Shown here: one piece after another, positions 46,270-55,900 of the stretch
Position numbering within the stretch: position 1 is the stretch's first letter
Layout of the letters: every line of letters begins with the position of its first letter
Source of the DNA: an uncultured Lachnospiraceae bacterium
GTDB taxonomy: Bacteria > Bacillota > Clostridia > Lachnospirales > Lachnospiraceae
DNA: 58,980 nt
Direction: 5' to 3'
Assembly (NCBI GenBank): GCA_902781655.1
Contig: CACZJZ010000016.1
Coordinates: 1 to 58,980, forward strand
Program-made: the position numbers and the translations under genes
Notes under the pieces: model-generated
The model's input: the letters and a program-made list of their open reading frames with translations, nothing else
Databases searched by the model: none
Told to the model about the DNA's origin: nothing

Positions 46270-46313
46270 TCGCTCACTTCCTCCCTGTCATTTAATTAGT
46301 AGAATAACATCCA

Positions 46314-47567
46314 TTATTTTGCGTACGTCTTGTAGATCGCCACATGGTCATAGATCGCCCGCCAGCTGCTGTACGCCTGCGCCGTGACACAGATATAGTT
46401 TGTGCCCGTCGCCGAGGTGAAATAGCTGGCCGCACAGGAGCCGGACTCATTGACAAACCCGGTCTTCGCGCCAACCACCGTGCCGCCGGTATCCTTGTCC
46501 TCAATCCTGCGCAGGAACCAGTTGGACAGCAGAATACCGTCCGGATTGCTCTCGTTCGTGACCCTGCACTGGAAAGTGCGGGCAGACAGCACCTTTGCGC
46601 AGAGTTCATTGCTCATGGCTGCCTGCAGAATCACCGCGATGTCCGTGATCGAACATTTATTCCGTTCACTGGAAACGCCGACCGGATTGTCGAAATGGGC
46701 AGTGTCCGCGATCCCAAGCTCCTGCGCCTTCTGATTCATAAGTCCGGCAAAATTCTCAATGCTCCCGGATGTGTAATAGGCAAGCGCACAGGCCGCATCC
46801 GCCCCGGACGGAAGAATCGTGCCATAGAGCATTTCCTCGACCGTGACCGTGGAGCCAAGCTCAAATCCGGCTACCGAACAGCCGGTCTGATAGGTATAAT
46901 CAGAGATTTCCTGCGTCATCGTGAAGGTATCCTTCAGAGACTCCCCGGATTTCAGATGCTCCACCGCGACAAGAAGCGTCAGTATCTTCGTCATCGATGC
47001 CGGGCTGATCACATCCCCCTCGCCCCTGCCTGCGACAATTTCCCCGGTATCCGCATTGATCAGCACCGCATAGGTGCTGTTCACATAGGACGGATCGGAG
47101 GCCTGACTGTCGTCCATCGTCGGAATCGTGATCGTGTCCGCGGTTTTCTGAAACACCAGCGGTTTTCCTGTCGCAGTGGTCTGTCCTGCCGTTCCGGCAT
47201 CCGACTCCTCCGTGCCGGCAGCATCGGATGCTGCCGGCGTCTCCTGCTGCGCCGCGACCTCCGCGGTTTCCTCCGTGGAGGCCGCTCCGTCTGCCTCCGT
47301 CGCCGGATTTTCCTCCACCGCCTGTTTCGCCGCAAGAGGCAGAAAAGCGCCGGCTCCCAGGGCTGGCCGGACGATGAGAATCGTCCCCGTCACCGCCGCG
47401 ATAGCCGCCGCTGCAATACCAGCGCGCATCCGCATCTGCCGCTTTCTTCTGCGTCTCGCCTCCGCGCGCCGTTTCTCTCTGGCATTGCGGGCCATTTCCT
47501 CCCGCTCCTTCCAGACCGGATCTACCCCCAGCTCTTCCAAATCATCGTCAAAATAAAAATCGTCCAT
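46314..47567 (-). CDS. D-alanyl-D-alanine carboxypeptidase (S11 family, DacA-like)
   Basis: This penicillin-binding protein trims the last D-Ala from peptidoglycan stem peptides. The 417-residue protein has a charged cytoplasmic N terminus, one membrane helix (about residues 48-72), a long Ala/Thr/Glu-rich spacer, then the catalytic domain. Motifs are SxxK in SPASMTKI, SGA in LPSGADAACALA (SxN in most relatives) and KTG in GAKTGFVN. It is anchored by an N-terminal helix rather than a cleaved signal peptide plus C-terminal amphipathic helix. It follows the region shared with galE in the opposite reading order. Confidence 0.9.
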   Translation of the reverse strand: MDDFYFDDDLEELGVDPVWKEREEMARNAREKRRAEARRRRKRQMRMRAGIAAAAIAAVTGTILIVRPALGAGAFLPLAAKQAVEENPATEADGAASTEETAEVAAQQETPAASDAAGTEESDAGTAGQTTATGKPLVFQKTADTITIPTMDDSQASDPSYVNSTYAVLINADTGEIVAGRGEGDVISPASMTKILTLLVAVEHLKSGESLKDTFTMTQEISDYTYQTGCSVAGFELGSTVTVEEMLYGTILPSGADAACALAYYTSGSIENFAGLMNQKAQELGIADTAHFDNPVGVSSERNKCSITDIAVILQAAMSNELCAKVLSARTFQCRVTNESNPDGILLSNWFLRRIEDKDTGGTVVGAKTGFVNESGSCAASYFTSATGTNYICVTAQAYSSWRAIYDHVAIYKTYAK

Positions 47568-47854
47568 TACTGCAATTCATGATTAGTGGGCAGCAGAGCA
47601 CCACTGCCACCGTTTCCCAATAAAACCGGCGATGCGCCGAACCCTTATATCTTCTCCACAATGAATGCATGGATCACTGAATTTGATTCCTGATCTATGC
47701 GTCAACCCAGCTTCGAAAATTATGGTCTGCGCAGTACTGACTAACAGAGTCATTTCATGAGGAATAATTCAGTTCCACTCAATATGAACCCTATTGTATC
47801 AGATATGCATGCCTGATTCACGAGTGATACATAAAATAATTCAAAATATATTGC
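47568..47854 (-). other. Upstream region of the carboxypeptidase gene
   Basis: This stretch lies between the carboxypeptidase start and the galE terminator (gap 47568-47919 in all). On the minus strand a TACAAT lies near 47793-47798 as a possible -10 box, and TTGACG near 47700, but no convincing promoter pair is seen. No gene is apparent. Confidence 0.3.
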
Positions 47855-47889
47855 AGAAAAGCCCTGCACCCCGTATTGGGTGCAGAGCC
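47855..47889 (-). terminator. Intrinsic terminator of the galT-galE operon
   Basis: On the minus strand GCTCTGCACCC pairs with GGGTGCAGGGC (one wobble pair) around a 6-base loop and is followed by TTTTCT. It lies about 30 bases after the galE stop. Confidence 0.88.
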
Positions 47890-47919
47890 ATTCTTATCGA
47901 TTCATCAATTTGCGCTGCC

Positions 47920-48942
47920 TCAATCCCCGAATCCGTTCGGGTTCTTGCACTGCCAGTTCCAGGCATCCCGGCACATATCCTCGATGTTCTTCTCCGCCTT
48001 CCAGCCGAGCACACGCTCCGCCTTGGACGGATCGGAATAGCAGGTCGCGATGTCGCCCGGACGACGGGGATCGATCACATACGGGATCTTCTTTCCGCAG
48101 GCCTTCTCAAAGGCATGAATGATGTCGAGCACGGAATATCCGACACCGGTGCCGAGGTTGAAGATATTGACGCCCTTCAGCTTCTCCATGCCGCGGATCG
48201 CCGCGACGTGTCCCTTCGCGAGATCGACCACATGAATATAATCGCGCACGCCCGTGCCGTCCGGCGTGTCATAGTCGTCGCCGAACACATGAACCTTCTC
48301 CAGCTTGCCCATTGCGACCTGAGAAACATATGGAAGCAGGTTGTTCGGAATTCCCTTCGGATCCTCGCCAATCAGTCCGCTCTCATGCGCGCCGATCGGG
48401 TTGAAGTAACGCAGCAGCATCACGTTCCACTCGTGATCGCTCTTCCACAGGTCGGTCAGAATCCTCTCCTGAAATGCCTTGGAGGTGCCGTACGGGTTCG
48501 TCGTCTCCCCGAGCGGGCATTCCTCCGTGATCGGGATCTGCGCCGGATCGCCGTACACCGTCGCCGAGCTGGAGAAGACAAAATTCTTGCACCCGTGCGC
48601 CCGCATCACATCGCACAGAACCAGCGTGGTGTTCAGATTGTTGCTGTAATATTCCAGCGGCTTTCTCGTGGACTCTCCGACCGCCTTGTACCCGGCGAAA
48701 TGAATGACAGCATCGATCTGGTTTTCTGTAAACACCTTGTCCAGTGCATCTCTGTCCTGCACGTCGATCTCATAAAATTGGGGCCGCTTTCCCGTGATCT
48801 CCTCAATCCGGTCCAGCACCACTGGCTTGGAATTATAGAAATTGTCCGCAATCACCACATCCATGCCCGCGTTCTGCAGCTCAATGCAGGTATGGCTTCC
48901 AATAAATCCGGTACCGCCAGTCACAAGAATCGTCATATTCAT
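47920..48942 (-). CDS. galE: UDP-glucose 4-epimerase
   Basis: GalE interconverts UDP-galactose and UDP-glucose with bound NAD. The 340 residues have the nucleotide motif VTGGTGFIGSHTC, VIHFAGYKAVGES, the catalytic FSSSATVYG and the Tyr-x3-Lys pair in NPYGTSKAFQE, then LRYFNPIGAHESGLIGEDP. It lies 126 bases after galT in the same direction, giving the last steps of the Leloir pathway. Confidence 0.96.
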   Translation of the reverse strand: MNMTILVTGGTGFIGSHTCIELQNAGMDVVIADNFYNSKPVVLDRIEEITGKRPQFYEIDVQDRDALDKVFTENQIDAVIHFAGYKAVGESTRKPLEYYSNNLNTTLVLCDVMRAHGCKNFVFSSSATVYGDPAQIPITEECPLGETTNPYGTSKAFQERILTDLWKSDHEWNVMLLRYFNPIGAHESGLIGEDPKGIPNNLLPYVSQVAMGKLEKVHVFGDDYDTPDGTGVRDYIHVVDLAKGHVAAIRGMEKLKGVNIFNLGTGVGYSVLDIIHAFEKACGKKIPYVIDPRRPGDIATCYSDPSKAERVLGWKAEKNIEDMCRDAWNWQCKNPNGFGD

Positions 48943-49068
48943 TCCTTCCCGCCGTGCTGCTGCGCGGCATTTCCTCTAGTTTCCTGTTCCGGACAGCGCC
49001 GCGCCCTGTGCCGGCGCACGCATGTCCTCATCTTAGCTTCTTTTGACGCCCTGGGCAAGAGGAGGACC

Positions 49069-50772
49069 TCACAGGACTGCCTGCAATCCCCGGATAAACC
49101 GCATAAACGCCTCTCTCCCCTCTGGCGTGTCCTTGTAGACGCCGGCATCCTCCAGCACGCCGGCAAATACAAGGCCGATTTCCTCCTCGATGATGCGGTC
49201 AAGCTCCGCTTTTCTGGATTGTGCCACGTCATTCTGCGGCTCACCGTCCTCATCGAAGGACGAGCCGTCGCTTCGGATTTTCTCCGGGCGAAACGCCGGA
49301 TACTTATTCAAAATCTGTTCCGCCCAGGCGGCGTGAGGCCGGATAGCCCCGACGCTGGCGACATCCTGTCCGGCAAGGATTGTCTTCTTCAGAAGGTCCA
49401 TCTCCCCGAGGAGTCTCGCAGGCAGCACCGCGAGTCCCATCACCTCAATGAGTCCGATATTTTCCTTCTTGATGTGATGCTTGTCCTGATGCGGATGGAA
49501 GATGCCGAGCGGATACTGCTCTGTGGTCCGGTTGTTCCGGAGCACAAGATCGAGCTCGAATCGTCCCTCGCGCATCCTGGCGATCGGCGTGATCGTATTG
49601 TGCGGCGTCCCGTCCGTCTCTGCGAGAATGTCGACCGCCGGGTCGCTGTACCCCCGCCAGGCGGTGAGGATTCTGTCCGCGAGATCCACAAGCCTGTCCG
49701 GGTCCGTGCCATCCAGACGCAGAACGCTCATCGGCCAGTCGACAATCCCGGCGTCGATGTCCGGATAAGCCGGGAAAGAGACAGGCGTCCGGATTCCCGC
49801 CCTTGCCATGGCGAAGGTGTAGCGGCCTCCCTGGAAATGCTCATGCGTCAGAATGGAGCCGCCCACGATCGGAAGGTCGGCATTCGAGCCGATCGTGTAG
49901 TGCGGGAATTTTGTTTCAAACTCAAGAAGGCGTGTGAAAGTTCCGCGGTCGATCCGCATCGGCACATGCTCCCCGGACAGGACGATGCAGTGCTCCGGAT
50001 AATAGACGTACGGGCTGTACTGCATGTACCATTGCTGCCCGCCCAGTGTCAGCGGGATAAGCCGGATGGTCTGCCGCGCCGGATGATCGAGACGGCCGGC
50101 ATAGCCGAGGTTCTCCGGGCACAGCAGGCACCTCGGATACGAATCCTGCTTCTTGTGCAGTGCGGCAGCAATCGCCTTCGGATCCTTCTCCGGCTTCGAG
50201 AGATTGATGGAAATGTCGATGTCGCCATACCTCGTGGCGGCGACCCAGCGCCGGTCCTTCCGCACCCGGTAGGTGCGGATGTAGTCGCTGTCTCTGGACA
50301 GGCGGTAGAAATAACTTGTAGCGGCCTCCGCGCCATGCTTCTGGTACAGATGCAGGAAGGTATGTACGACCTCTGCCGGGCGAGGCGTGAGCACACCCAT
50401 GAGGCGCGTGTCAAACAGGTCCCGCTCCGTCACGCCGTCTCCGATCACGCCGCGTGCGGCAGCATCATCCAGAAGGTATCGCAGGATGGTCTCAAGCTGA
50501 CTGCCGAGGTCCTCCGCAGAGCCGTCCGCCGCCTGCGTCGCGCGGTCAACCGCATCCGGATCGGCCTCCAGCCGCTGCCGTGCTTTCTCCGCGTCCGCGA
50601 TCTCCTCTGCCGTGATGGTAAACCCGCTGTCCGGCCCGGTCTTCAATATATCGAACAGCTGATTTGCCGCATAGACGGCATCCTCCGGCTCCAGCAGGCC
50701 GGTCTCGAGGCCATATGACACCAACGCCCGGACTGCTTCCACGGGAGATGCAAAATTGTTTCGTTCCTTCAT
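49069..50772 (-). CDS. galT: UDP-glucose--hexose-1-phosphate uridylyltransferase, Firmicutes type
   Basis: GalT exchanges UDP between UDP-glucose and galactose 1-phosphate. The 567-residue length and motifs are those of the second GalT family of Firmicutes (GalT of B. subtilis type): LLCPENLGYAGRLDHPARQT, ILTHEHFQGGRYTFAMA and GIFHPHQDKHHIKKENIGLI with the HPH active site. AGGAGGAAATC precedes the ATG. galE follows; no galK is seen nearby. A promoter lies at 50836-50863, and an AraC gene is divergent. Confidence 0.95.
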   Translation of the reverse strand: MKERNNFASPVEAVRALVSYGLETGLLEPEDAVYAANQLFDILKTGPDSGFTITAEEIADAEKARQRLEADPDAVDRATQAADGSAEDLGSQLETILRYLLDDAAARGVIGDGVTERDLFDTRLMGVLTPRPAEVVHTFLHLYQKHGAEAATSYFYRLSRDSDYIRTYRVRKDRRWVAATRYGDIDISINLSKPEKDPKAIAAALHKKQDSYPRCLLCPENLGYAGRLDHPARQTIRLIPLTLGGQQWYMQYSPYVYYPEHCIVLSGEHVPMRIDRGTFTRLLEFETKFPHYTIGSNADLPIVGGSILTHEHFQGGRYTFAMARAGIRTPVSFPAYPDIDAGIVDWPMSVLRLDGTDPDRLVDLADRILTAWRGYSDPAVDILAETDGTPHNTITPIARMREGRFELDLVLRNNRTTEQYPLGIFHPHQDKHHIKKENIGLIEVMGLAVLPARLLGEMDLLKKTILAGQDVASVGAIRPHAAWAEQILNKYPAFRPEKIRSDGSSFDEDGEPQNDVAQSRKAELDRIIEEEIGLVFAGVLEDAGVYKDTPEGREAFMRFIRGLQAVL

Positions 50773-50835
50773 GATTTCCTCCTGTCAGTCCTCCGCGCGG
50801 ACCGTCTGTTGCTTGCTTTTCCCTGGTTCTTTTTT

Positions 50836-50863
50836 ATTGTATCCCGGCCATGGTCCCGGACAA
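50836..50863 (-). promoter_or_regulatory. Probable galT promoter
   Basis: On the minus strand TTGTCC (complement of 50858-50863), 16 bases, TACAAT (complement of 50836-50841). The start would be about 55 bases before the galT ATG, in the space shared with the divergent AraC gene. Confidence 0.5.
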
Positions 50864-50934
50864 GAAAATTTGGTATCATTGATATGCGTTTTTGTTGCAG
50901 AAGAAAGCCGCAAAAAAACGGCACGGATATCGCA

Positions 50935-51825
50935 ATGAATGAAATCAGAGAACCTTACAAACTCAGCAATAAAGTGCGGAACAAGACACTGGTTTCTCTG
51001 TCCGTCTACAACGTGGGACAGGAGAAATGCGCCCCCGGCAAGCAGTGGGGACCCGGCGTGCGGGATCACTACCTGATCACCTATGTTCTTTCCGGAAAGG
51101 GGACCTACACCGTGTACCGGCCCGCTCCGAAGATCTACCATGTGACAGCGGGCGACGTGTTTCTCGTCTTTCCCGAGACAGAGGTCGCGTACCGCGCGGA
51201 CAGGGAGGACCCCTGGGAATATCAGTGGGTCGGATTCGCCGGATCGGATGCCGCCGCCATGATCGACTCCACGAATTTTGCGCCGGACCACCTGGTCCTC
51301 CACACAGGCGAACACCCAACACACGGCCACGCCGGAAAGAGCCGCGAACTCGGGCCGGAGCTGTCAAGAAGACTCTCTCTCATCAACGAGGCGTTCGGGC
51401 CGAGTTTCCGCGACTCCGTGGAGATGACCGGGCAGCTCTACCTGGCCCTGTCTCTTTTTATGCACCGCACCTCCGCGGAGGGCATTCCCGTAAACGAGGA
51501 AAGAGCCAATGTGAGGAAGGCATGCTCCTACATTGACTCTCATTATTCCTACGCGATTTCCATCGAGGACGTCGCCCGCTACGCCGGCGTGTCGCGCAGC
51601 ACACTGTACCGTCAGTTTCTGCACTGTCTCGGACAGTCCCCCAAGCAGTACCTCGAGGATTTCCGCATGCACCGGGCCTGCCTGCTGCTCCGCGAGACCT
51701 CTCTCTCCGTCGGTGCCGTCAGTACCTCGCTCGGATACTCAAACCAGCTCTACTTTTCCCGGGCGTTCCGCCGCCACACCGGGCAGACGCCGACAGAATA
51801 CCGGAACGGCGCAGAGAAGGACTGA
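50935..51825 (+). CDS. AraC family transcriptional regulator
   Basis: The 296-residue protein has a cupin-type sensor (about residues 30-110: GPGVRDHYLITYVLSGKGTY, VTAGDVFLVFPETEV) and a C-terminal double helix-turn-helix (about 195-290: ISIEDVARYAGVSRSTLYRQ, SVGAVSTSLGYSNQLYFSRA, then TPTEYR). The sensor resembles that of MsmR/RafR-type sugar regulators. The ATG at 50935 is chosen from the family start, although its ribosome-binding site is weak; the frame is open for 42 more codons. It is divergent from galT, so it probably controls galactoside use. Confidence 0.85.
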   Translation: MNEIREPYKLSNKVRNKTLVSLSVYNVGQEKCAPGKQWGPGVRDHYLITYVLSGKGTYTVYRPAPKIYHVTAGDVFLVFPETEVAYRADREDPWEYQWVGFAGSDAAAMIDSTNFAPDHLVLHTGEHPTHGHAGKSRELGPELSRRLSLINEAFGPSFRDSVEMTGQLYLALSLFMHRTSAEGIPVNEERANVRKACSYIDSHYSYAISIEDVARYAGVSRSTLYRQFLHCLGQSPKQYLEDFRMHRACLLLRETSLSVGAVSTSLGYSNQLYFSRAFRRHTGQTPTEYRNGAEKD

Positions 51826-51840
51826 ATCCTTTTCTCCCGC

Positions 51841-52926
51841 TCAGTCCTCTCCCGGCCAGAACGCGATCCGCCGCAGCACATCCCGGTCACAGTGGAACGG
51901 CGCCTTAGCCAGCTTGGACGGATTCTCACAGAGCATATCGACCGCGTGTTCCAGCTCTTCCGCCGGAATCCGGGTGTTCCCGCACATTGCCTCATAGAAA
52001 TCCTGCAGCGCCGCCAGATTTTCGAACCCGGCTGTGTGCAGCAAATAAAGACTCTCCTCCTCCGGTGCCGCGGCAAGATATCCCGCTTCAAAATAACCGA
52101 CAGCCCGGCCGTGTGCCATGTGGAGATCGTACGTGATGGGGTAGGACAAGCCGTGCGGAAGGGCCGTCCCGGTCTGGGCGATTGCCATGCCTGCCAGCGT
52201 CGAAGCCCGCATCAGATTGGCATAGTCCTCCGAAATGGCCGCGGAACGCAACAGCACGTCCCGGCTGCGGCTCCAGATCTTCAGTCCCGCGTCGACACAC
52301 ATCCGGCTGTAATCCGTCGCATCCGCATTGAGATAACTCTCGAAGAGATGACCGAGGGCATCCATCGCTGTATTTCGGATGACCGTCTCCGGCGCAAAGG
52401 CGAGATAGCGCCCGTCGATCAGCGCGGCGTCCGCGAACAGCGGATGTGGCGTGGAGGCCTTCGTCTTCCGCTCCGGCAGGGTGAGCACGCTCACCGGCGT
52501 CACCTCGGAGCCCGTGCCGCAGGTCGTGGGCACCAGAATAAGCGGCACACGCGACGCATCCCGGCTTCCATACAGATAGTCCGCGCCCTCCTCCGGGTGG
52601 CGCATCATGAGCGCGATCGCCTTGGCCGCGTCCATGGCGGAGCCGCCTCCGATCCCGACGACAAAATCCGCTCCTTCAGAGAGCCCCAGCCGCCGCGCCC
52701 GCATGACCGTTTCAACGCACGGATTTTCCTCGACCTCGCGGAACCGGACAGAGGCGATGCCAAGATCCTCCAGTACGGAGAGAACGTCCGACGCCGCGCC
52801 ATTCCGGTCCGCGGAATGGCGTCCCGTCACCAGCAGCGCCTTTTTCCCGGCCGCCGCAAACACCTCCGGATGATTCCGGACGCAGCTCTCTTCCTCATAT
52901 ACTGTCACTGGCATGGAAAACCGCAT
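51841..52926 (-). CDS. Iron-containing alcohol dehydrogenase
   Basis: The 361-residue group III dehydrogenase has the NAD-binding FVVGIGGGSAMDAAKAIAL, TTCGTGSEVTPVSV, and metal ligands in DALGHLFESYL and LPHGLSYPITYDLHMAHGRA. It would interconvert an alcohol or polyol and the aldehyde or ketone. The ATG at 52926 follows AGGAAAGGTGTAAAG; 21 upstream codons are open. It converges with the AraC gene, leaving only 15 bases between stops. Confidence 0.9.
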   Translation of the reverse strand: MRFSMPVTVYEEESCVRNHPEVFAAAGKKALLVTGRHSADRNGAASDVLSVLEDLGIASVRFREVEENPCVETVMRARRLGLSEGADFVVGIGGGSAMDAAKAIALMMRHPEEGADYLYGSRDASRVPLILVPTTCGTGSEVTPVSVLTLPERKTKASTPHPLFADAALIDGRYLAFAPETVIRNTAMDALGHLFESYLNADATDYSRMCVDAGLKIWSRSRDVLLRSAAISEDYANLMRASTLAGMAIAQTGTALPHGLSYPITYDLHMAHGRAVGYFEAGYLAAAPEEESLYLLHTAGFENLAALQDFYEAMCGNTRIPAEELEHAVDMLCENPSKLAKAPFHCDRDVLRRIAFWPGED

Positions 52927-52997
52927 CTTTACACCTTTCCTCTCTCCCTGCGCCTGTGTGCGCGCACCCACATCCTGTGCGCCATACACACCGTCCG

Positions 52998-53264
52998 CTA
53001 CGGGTCCTCCTCGATCACATGCATCTCAAGGCTGTCAAAATCAATGCTCTCGATAAACGCGTCCTGCGTGAAACGCACCTTCGAGGTGCGTTTGAAGTCC
53101 CGGACGGCGGAGTCGAGCCAGATGGGTACCGCCAGATCCATGTCATGGCAGGCGGTTTCGAGTGCGCGCAGAATCTTGTGCGTGCGGGTGTCGTCCCCGT
53201 CGTCCTCTACGACCTCGTCCCGGATCATGTGATTGTCCTTCCAGATTTTGAACCAGATCCTCAT
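52998..53264 (-). CDS. Conserved hypothetical protein (88 residues)
   Basis: MRIWFKIWKDNHMIRDEVVE begins a small acidic protein with THKILRALETACHDMDLAVP and ending EMHVIEEDP. I recall similar small proteins in Lachnospiraceae but no function. Codon use resembles the neighbours. It lies 35 bases after the UDP-sugar pyrophosphorylase gene and about 70 bases before the iron dehydrogenase gene, so all may be co-transcribed. Confidence 0.65.
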   Translation of the reverse strand: MRIWFKIWKDNHMIRDEVVEDDGDDTRTHKILRALETACHDMDLAVPIWLDSAVRDFKRTSKVRFTQDAFIESIDFDSLEMHVIEEDP

Positions 53265-53299
53265 TTGCGTTATCCCATGCCCGTCTCCCGGACTCGCCG

Positions 53300-54529
53300 T
53301 CAGAGCCGGATGCCTTCCTTCTCGCAGAGCGCTCTCGCCGATTCCACCGAGTCCACACCCGTGCGATTCTTGATGGGTGCGAATTCATGCTCCCGGACCA
53401 CCTCAAAGGGCAGGCAGGAACCCAGTTCATGGATCATATCGAGCACCAGCTGCTCAAACTTATATCCATTCGGTTCCGCCGGGTTCACCGGGTTGCCGTT
53501 CTCATCGATGTGCGGAATCTTCTTGTTCACCACATGCATCGGCAGCTTCTCGCCGGCAATGCGGGCAAGGTCCTTCTCCCGGAACAGGTAGTTGAGAATG
53601 ACGCCGAAATTGTAGGCCGGATCTCCCTTCTCGTTCTTTGCCGCCAGAAGCTCCGGCGTCATGTCATAATACTCGACGATCGACGGCCTGCCGTCCTCGA
53701 GACACATCGCGCCGACCTTTTCGTCCGGACTCACCTTCCGCACGACTTTGGCGCCGCAGGCACAGTTTCTGGAGATGGTCGCACCAATAAAGACAGGGTC
53801 TGCGATCCGCTGCAGGACGTTATCCACGGCAAAACAGTTGAGCCATTCAATCCCCTTCTCATGGACGACGTCGAGCACACCGGATTTTGCCATAGAGAGA
53901 TACCATCCGCCGTTGCCGTTCGGAGACGTGGCAATGCGGGATTTGGTCTCCATGTAGACCTTCCCCCGATAGTCCGAGGCCGGTGCCATATCCTGCCGGA
54001 AAAACCAGATATTTTCCTTCCCATAGCCGAAGTAATCCTTCTCCTCAAGGAATGCACGGGTCATGGCATCATTTTTCTCTGAGGTCATGATGAACAGCGG
54101 AACCTTCACGCCGGCCTCCCGGCACACCTCCTCCAGATTCTCGAGAAGACGCTGGGCGATATAAACCGGGCGGGTGATGCCAATGTCGAACATGCATTTC
54201 GGACGGTCAGACCCGAGTCTCGTTCCCATGCCGCCCGCAAGCAGGACCGCGCCGACCTTGCCTGCCCGGATCGCGGACAGCCCGATCTTCCGGTATTCCT
54301 CTTCATGCGCCCGGATCTCCGAAAGCTCCATCGCGCCGAGCGGAGTGATTCTGCCCCGCCCGTTTTTCTCCTTTTCCTCATTCCCGATACAGCCGAGAAC
54401 AGAGAAATCTGTCGTCCTGATCTGCTCAAGCAGCGCCTGCTGCTCCTCCTCACGCAGCTCCGGATAATACCGCAGCACGTGCTCCTGTCCATACTCCGCA
54501 AGCTTCCTCTCCGCCTCTTCCAGCGTCAT
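53300..54529 (-). CDS. UTP--sugar-1-phosphate uridylyltransferase (UDPGP family)
   Basis: The 409 residues match the eukaryote-like UDP-sugar pyrophosphorylase family: VGAVLLAGGMGTRLGSDRPK (UTP loop, about residues 93-112), FIMTSEKNDAMTRAF, and CFAVDNVLQRIADPVFIG with the sugar-binding Asn. Family members make UDP-N-acetylglucosamine, UDP-galactose or UDP-glucose; the substrate is not clear. In gut bacteria such enzymes occur with GalT-like proteins in galactoside pathways, which fits the location. ATG at 54529 follows GGAGGGGAAGGCT. Confidence 0.9.
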   Translation of the reverse strand: MTLEEAERKLAEYGQEHVLRYYPELREEEQQALLEQIRTTDFSVLGCIGNEEKEKNGRGRITPLGAMELSEIRAHEEEYRKIGLSAIRAGKVGAVLLAGGMGTRLGSDRPKCMFDIGITRPVYIAQRLLENLEEVCREAGVKVPLFIMTSEKNDAMTRAFLEEKDYFGYGKENIWFFRQDMAPASDYRGKVYMETKSRIATSPNGNGGWYLSMAKSGVLDVVHEKGIEWLNCFAVDNVLQRIADPVFIGATISRNCACGAKVVRKVSPDEKVGAMCLEDGRPSIVEYYDMTPELLAAKNEKGDPAYNFGVILNYLFREKDLARIAGEKLPMHVVNKKIPHIDENGNPVNPAEPNGYKFEQLVLDMIHELGSCLPFEVVREHEFAPIKNRTGVDSVESARALCEKEGIRL

Positions 54530-54637
54530 AGCCTTCCCCTCCGTGTATCCTTCCAATATTCCTGCTGCATTTCCCTCGGTATTCGCGGTATCCGCGATAT
54601 CAGCCGCCCCGGTGTCTTGACACCCGAGGCAGCGATG

Positions 54638-55819
54638 TCAGTTCTGCCCTGCGCCGGCCTTCGCCTTCTTTCTCGCCTCCGCGGCGCGCTGTCTCTGCAC
54701 CCGCACATCTGCTGCATCCGCCGCGGCGCGCTTCTCCGCAAACTTTTTCTCCTGGGAGACGAGCCACTCATCGCCGGAGAAATAGTCGATCATCATGTCA
54801 TGCCGCACCTCATCGAGCGTCCGGGCAGCCTTCTCCTCTGCGGCCGCCGTGCCCTTCCGGAGCACCTCATAGACATACGGGATGTCCTTCTCTAACTCCG
54901 CGCGCTTCTTCCGGATCGGCTCCAGCGTCTCCTGCAGCACATTGTTCAGGAATTTCTTGACCTTCACATCGCCGAGTCCGCCCCGCACGTAATGATCCTT
55001 CATCTCCTGCAGATTGGCGTACTCCGGCGCATATTCGGCAAAATACTCATCCCTGCAGAAGGCGTCGAGGTAAGTGAAGACTGTGTTGCCCTCCAGCTTT
55101 CCAGGGTCCTCCACCCGCAGATGGTCCGGATCGGTGTACATGCTCATGACCTTTTTCTTCACCTCGGCCGCCGGGTCGGAGAGATAGATGCAGTTTCCGA
55201 GAGACTTGCTCATCTTTTCTTTTCCGTCGGTGCCGGGGAGGCGCATGGATGCCTGGTTTGGCGGCAGCATGATCTCCGGCTCCACAAGCGTGTCGCAGCC
55301 ATAGATCCGGTTGAAGGAGCGGACAATCTCGCGGGTCTGCTCAATCATCGGCTCCTGGTCCTCCCCTGCCGGAACCGTGGTCGCCCTGAACGCAGTGATA
55401 TCGGCCGCCTGACTGATGGGATACGTGAAGAACCCGACCGGAATACTGGCGCCGAAGCCTCTCATGCCCACCTCTGTCTTGACTGTGGGGTTGCGCTGCA
55501 GCCGCGCCACGGTGACAAGATCCGCATAGTAGAACGTGAGTTCCGTCAGCTCCGGAATCTGAGACTGGATCAGAATCGTCGTCTTCTCCGGATCAATGCC
55601 GCAGGAGAGATAGTCGATCGCCACCTCCATGATGTTTTCGCGGACCTTCCCCGGATTGTCAAAATTGTCGGTCAGCGCCTGGGCGTCCGCGATCATGATG
55701 TTGATCTCGTCAAACTCGCCCGAATTCTGCAGCTCCACCCGGCGCCTGAGCGATCCGACATAGTGTCCGATATGAAGACGGCCCGTCGGGCGGTCTCCGG
55801 TAAGAATAATTTTGCGCAT
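54638..55819 (-). CDS. trpS: Tryptophanyl-tRNA synthetase
   Basis: A class Ic aminoacyl-tRNA synthetase of 393 residues. It has the HIGH-type motif in [13 protein letters not shown] (residues 12-24), the tryptophan-site region [20 protein letters not shown], and KMSKS at about residue 198. The C terminus carries a Lys/Ala/Arg-rich tail of about 30 residues beyond the usual end. No T-box is visible in the short space before it. Confidence 0.96.
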   Translation of the reverse strand: MRKIILTGDRPTGRLHIGHYVGSLRRRVELQNSGEFDEINIMIADAQALTDNFDNPGKVRENIMEVAIDYLSCGIDPEKTTILIQSQIPELTELTFYYADLVTVARLQRNPTVKTEVGMRGFGASIPVGFFTYPISQAADITAFRATTVPAGEDQEPMIEQTREIVRSFNRIYGCDTLVEPEIMLPPNQASMRLPGTDGKEKMSKSLGNCIYLSDPAAEVKKKVMSMYTDPDHLRVEDPGKLEGNTVFTYLDAFCRDEYFAEYAPEYANLQEMKDHYVRGGLGDVKVKKFLNNVLQETLEPIRKKRAELEKDIPYVYEVLRKGTAAAEEKAARTLDEVRHDMMIDYFSGDEWLVSQEKKFAEKRAAADAADVRVQRQRAAEARKKAKAGAGQN

Positions 55820-55900
55820 ACTGTTCTCTGACTCCTTCTATCTGTTTGACCCGCGGATCATGACAGCCGCGGGAAATTCTGCATCACAACGGGATTTCTC

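Noticed and set aside
46344-47582. A 412-codon plus-strand frame opposite the carboxypeptidase
   Set aside because: Antisense shadow; the minus-strand gene has all three active-site motifs.
47794-50718. A 974-codon open frame on the plus strand opposite galE and galT
   Set aside because: It is the complement of two clear genes on the minus strand, has no recognisable domain and no suitable ribosome-binding site; high GC leaves such frames open.
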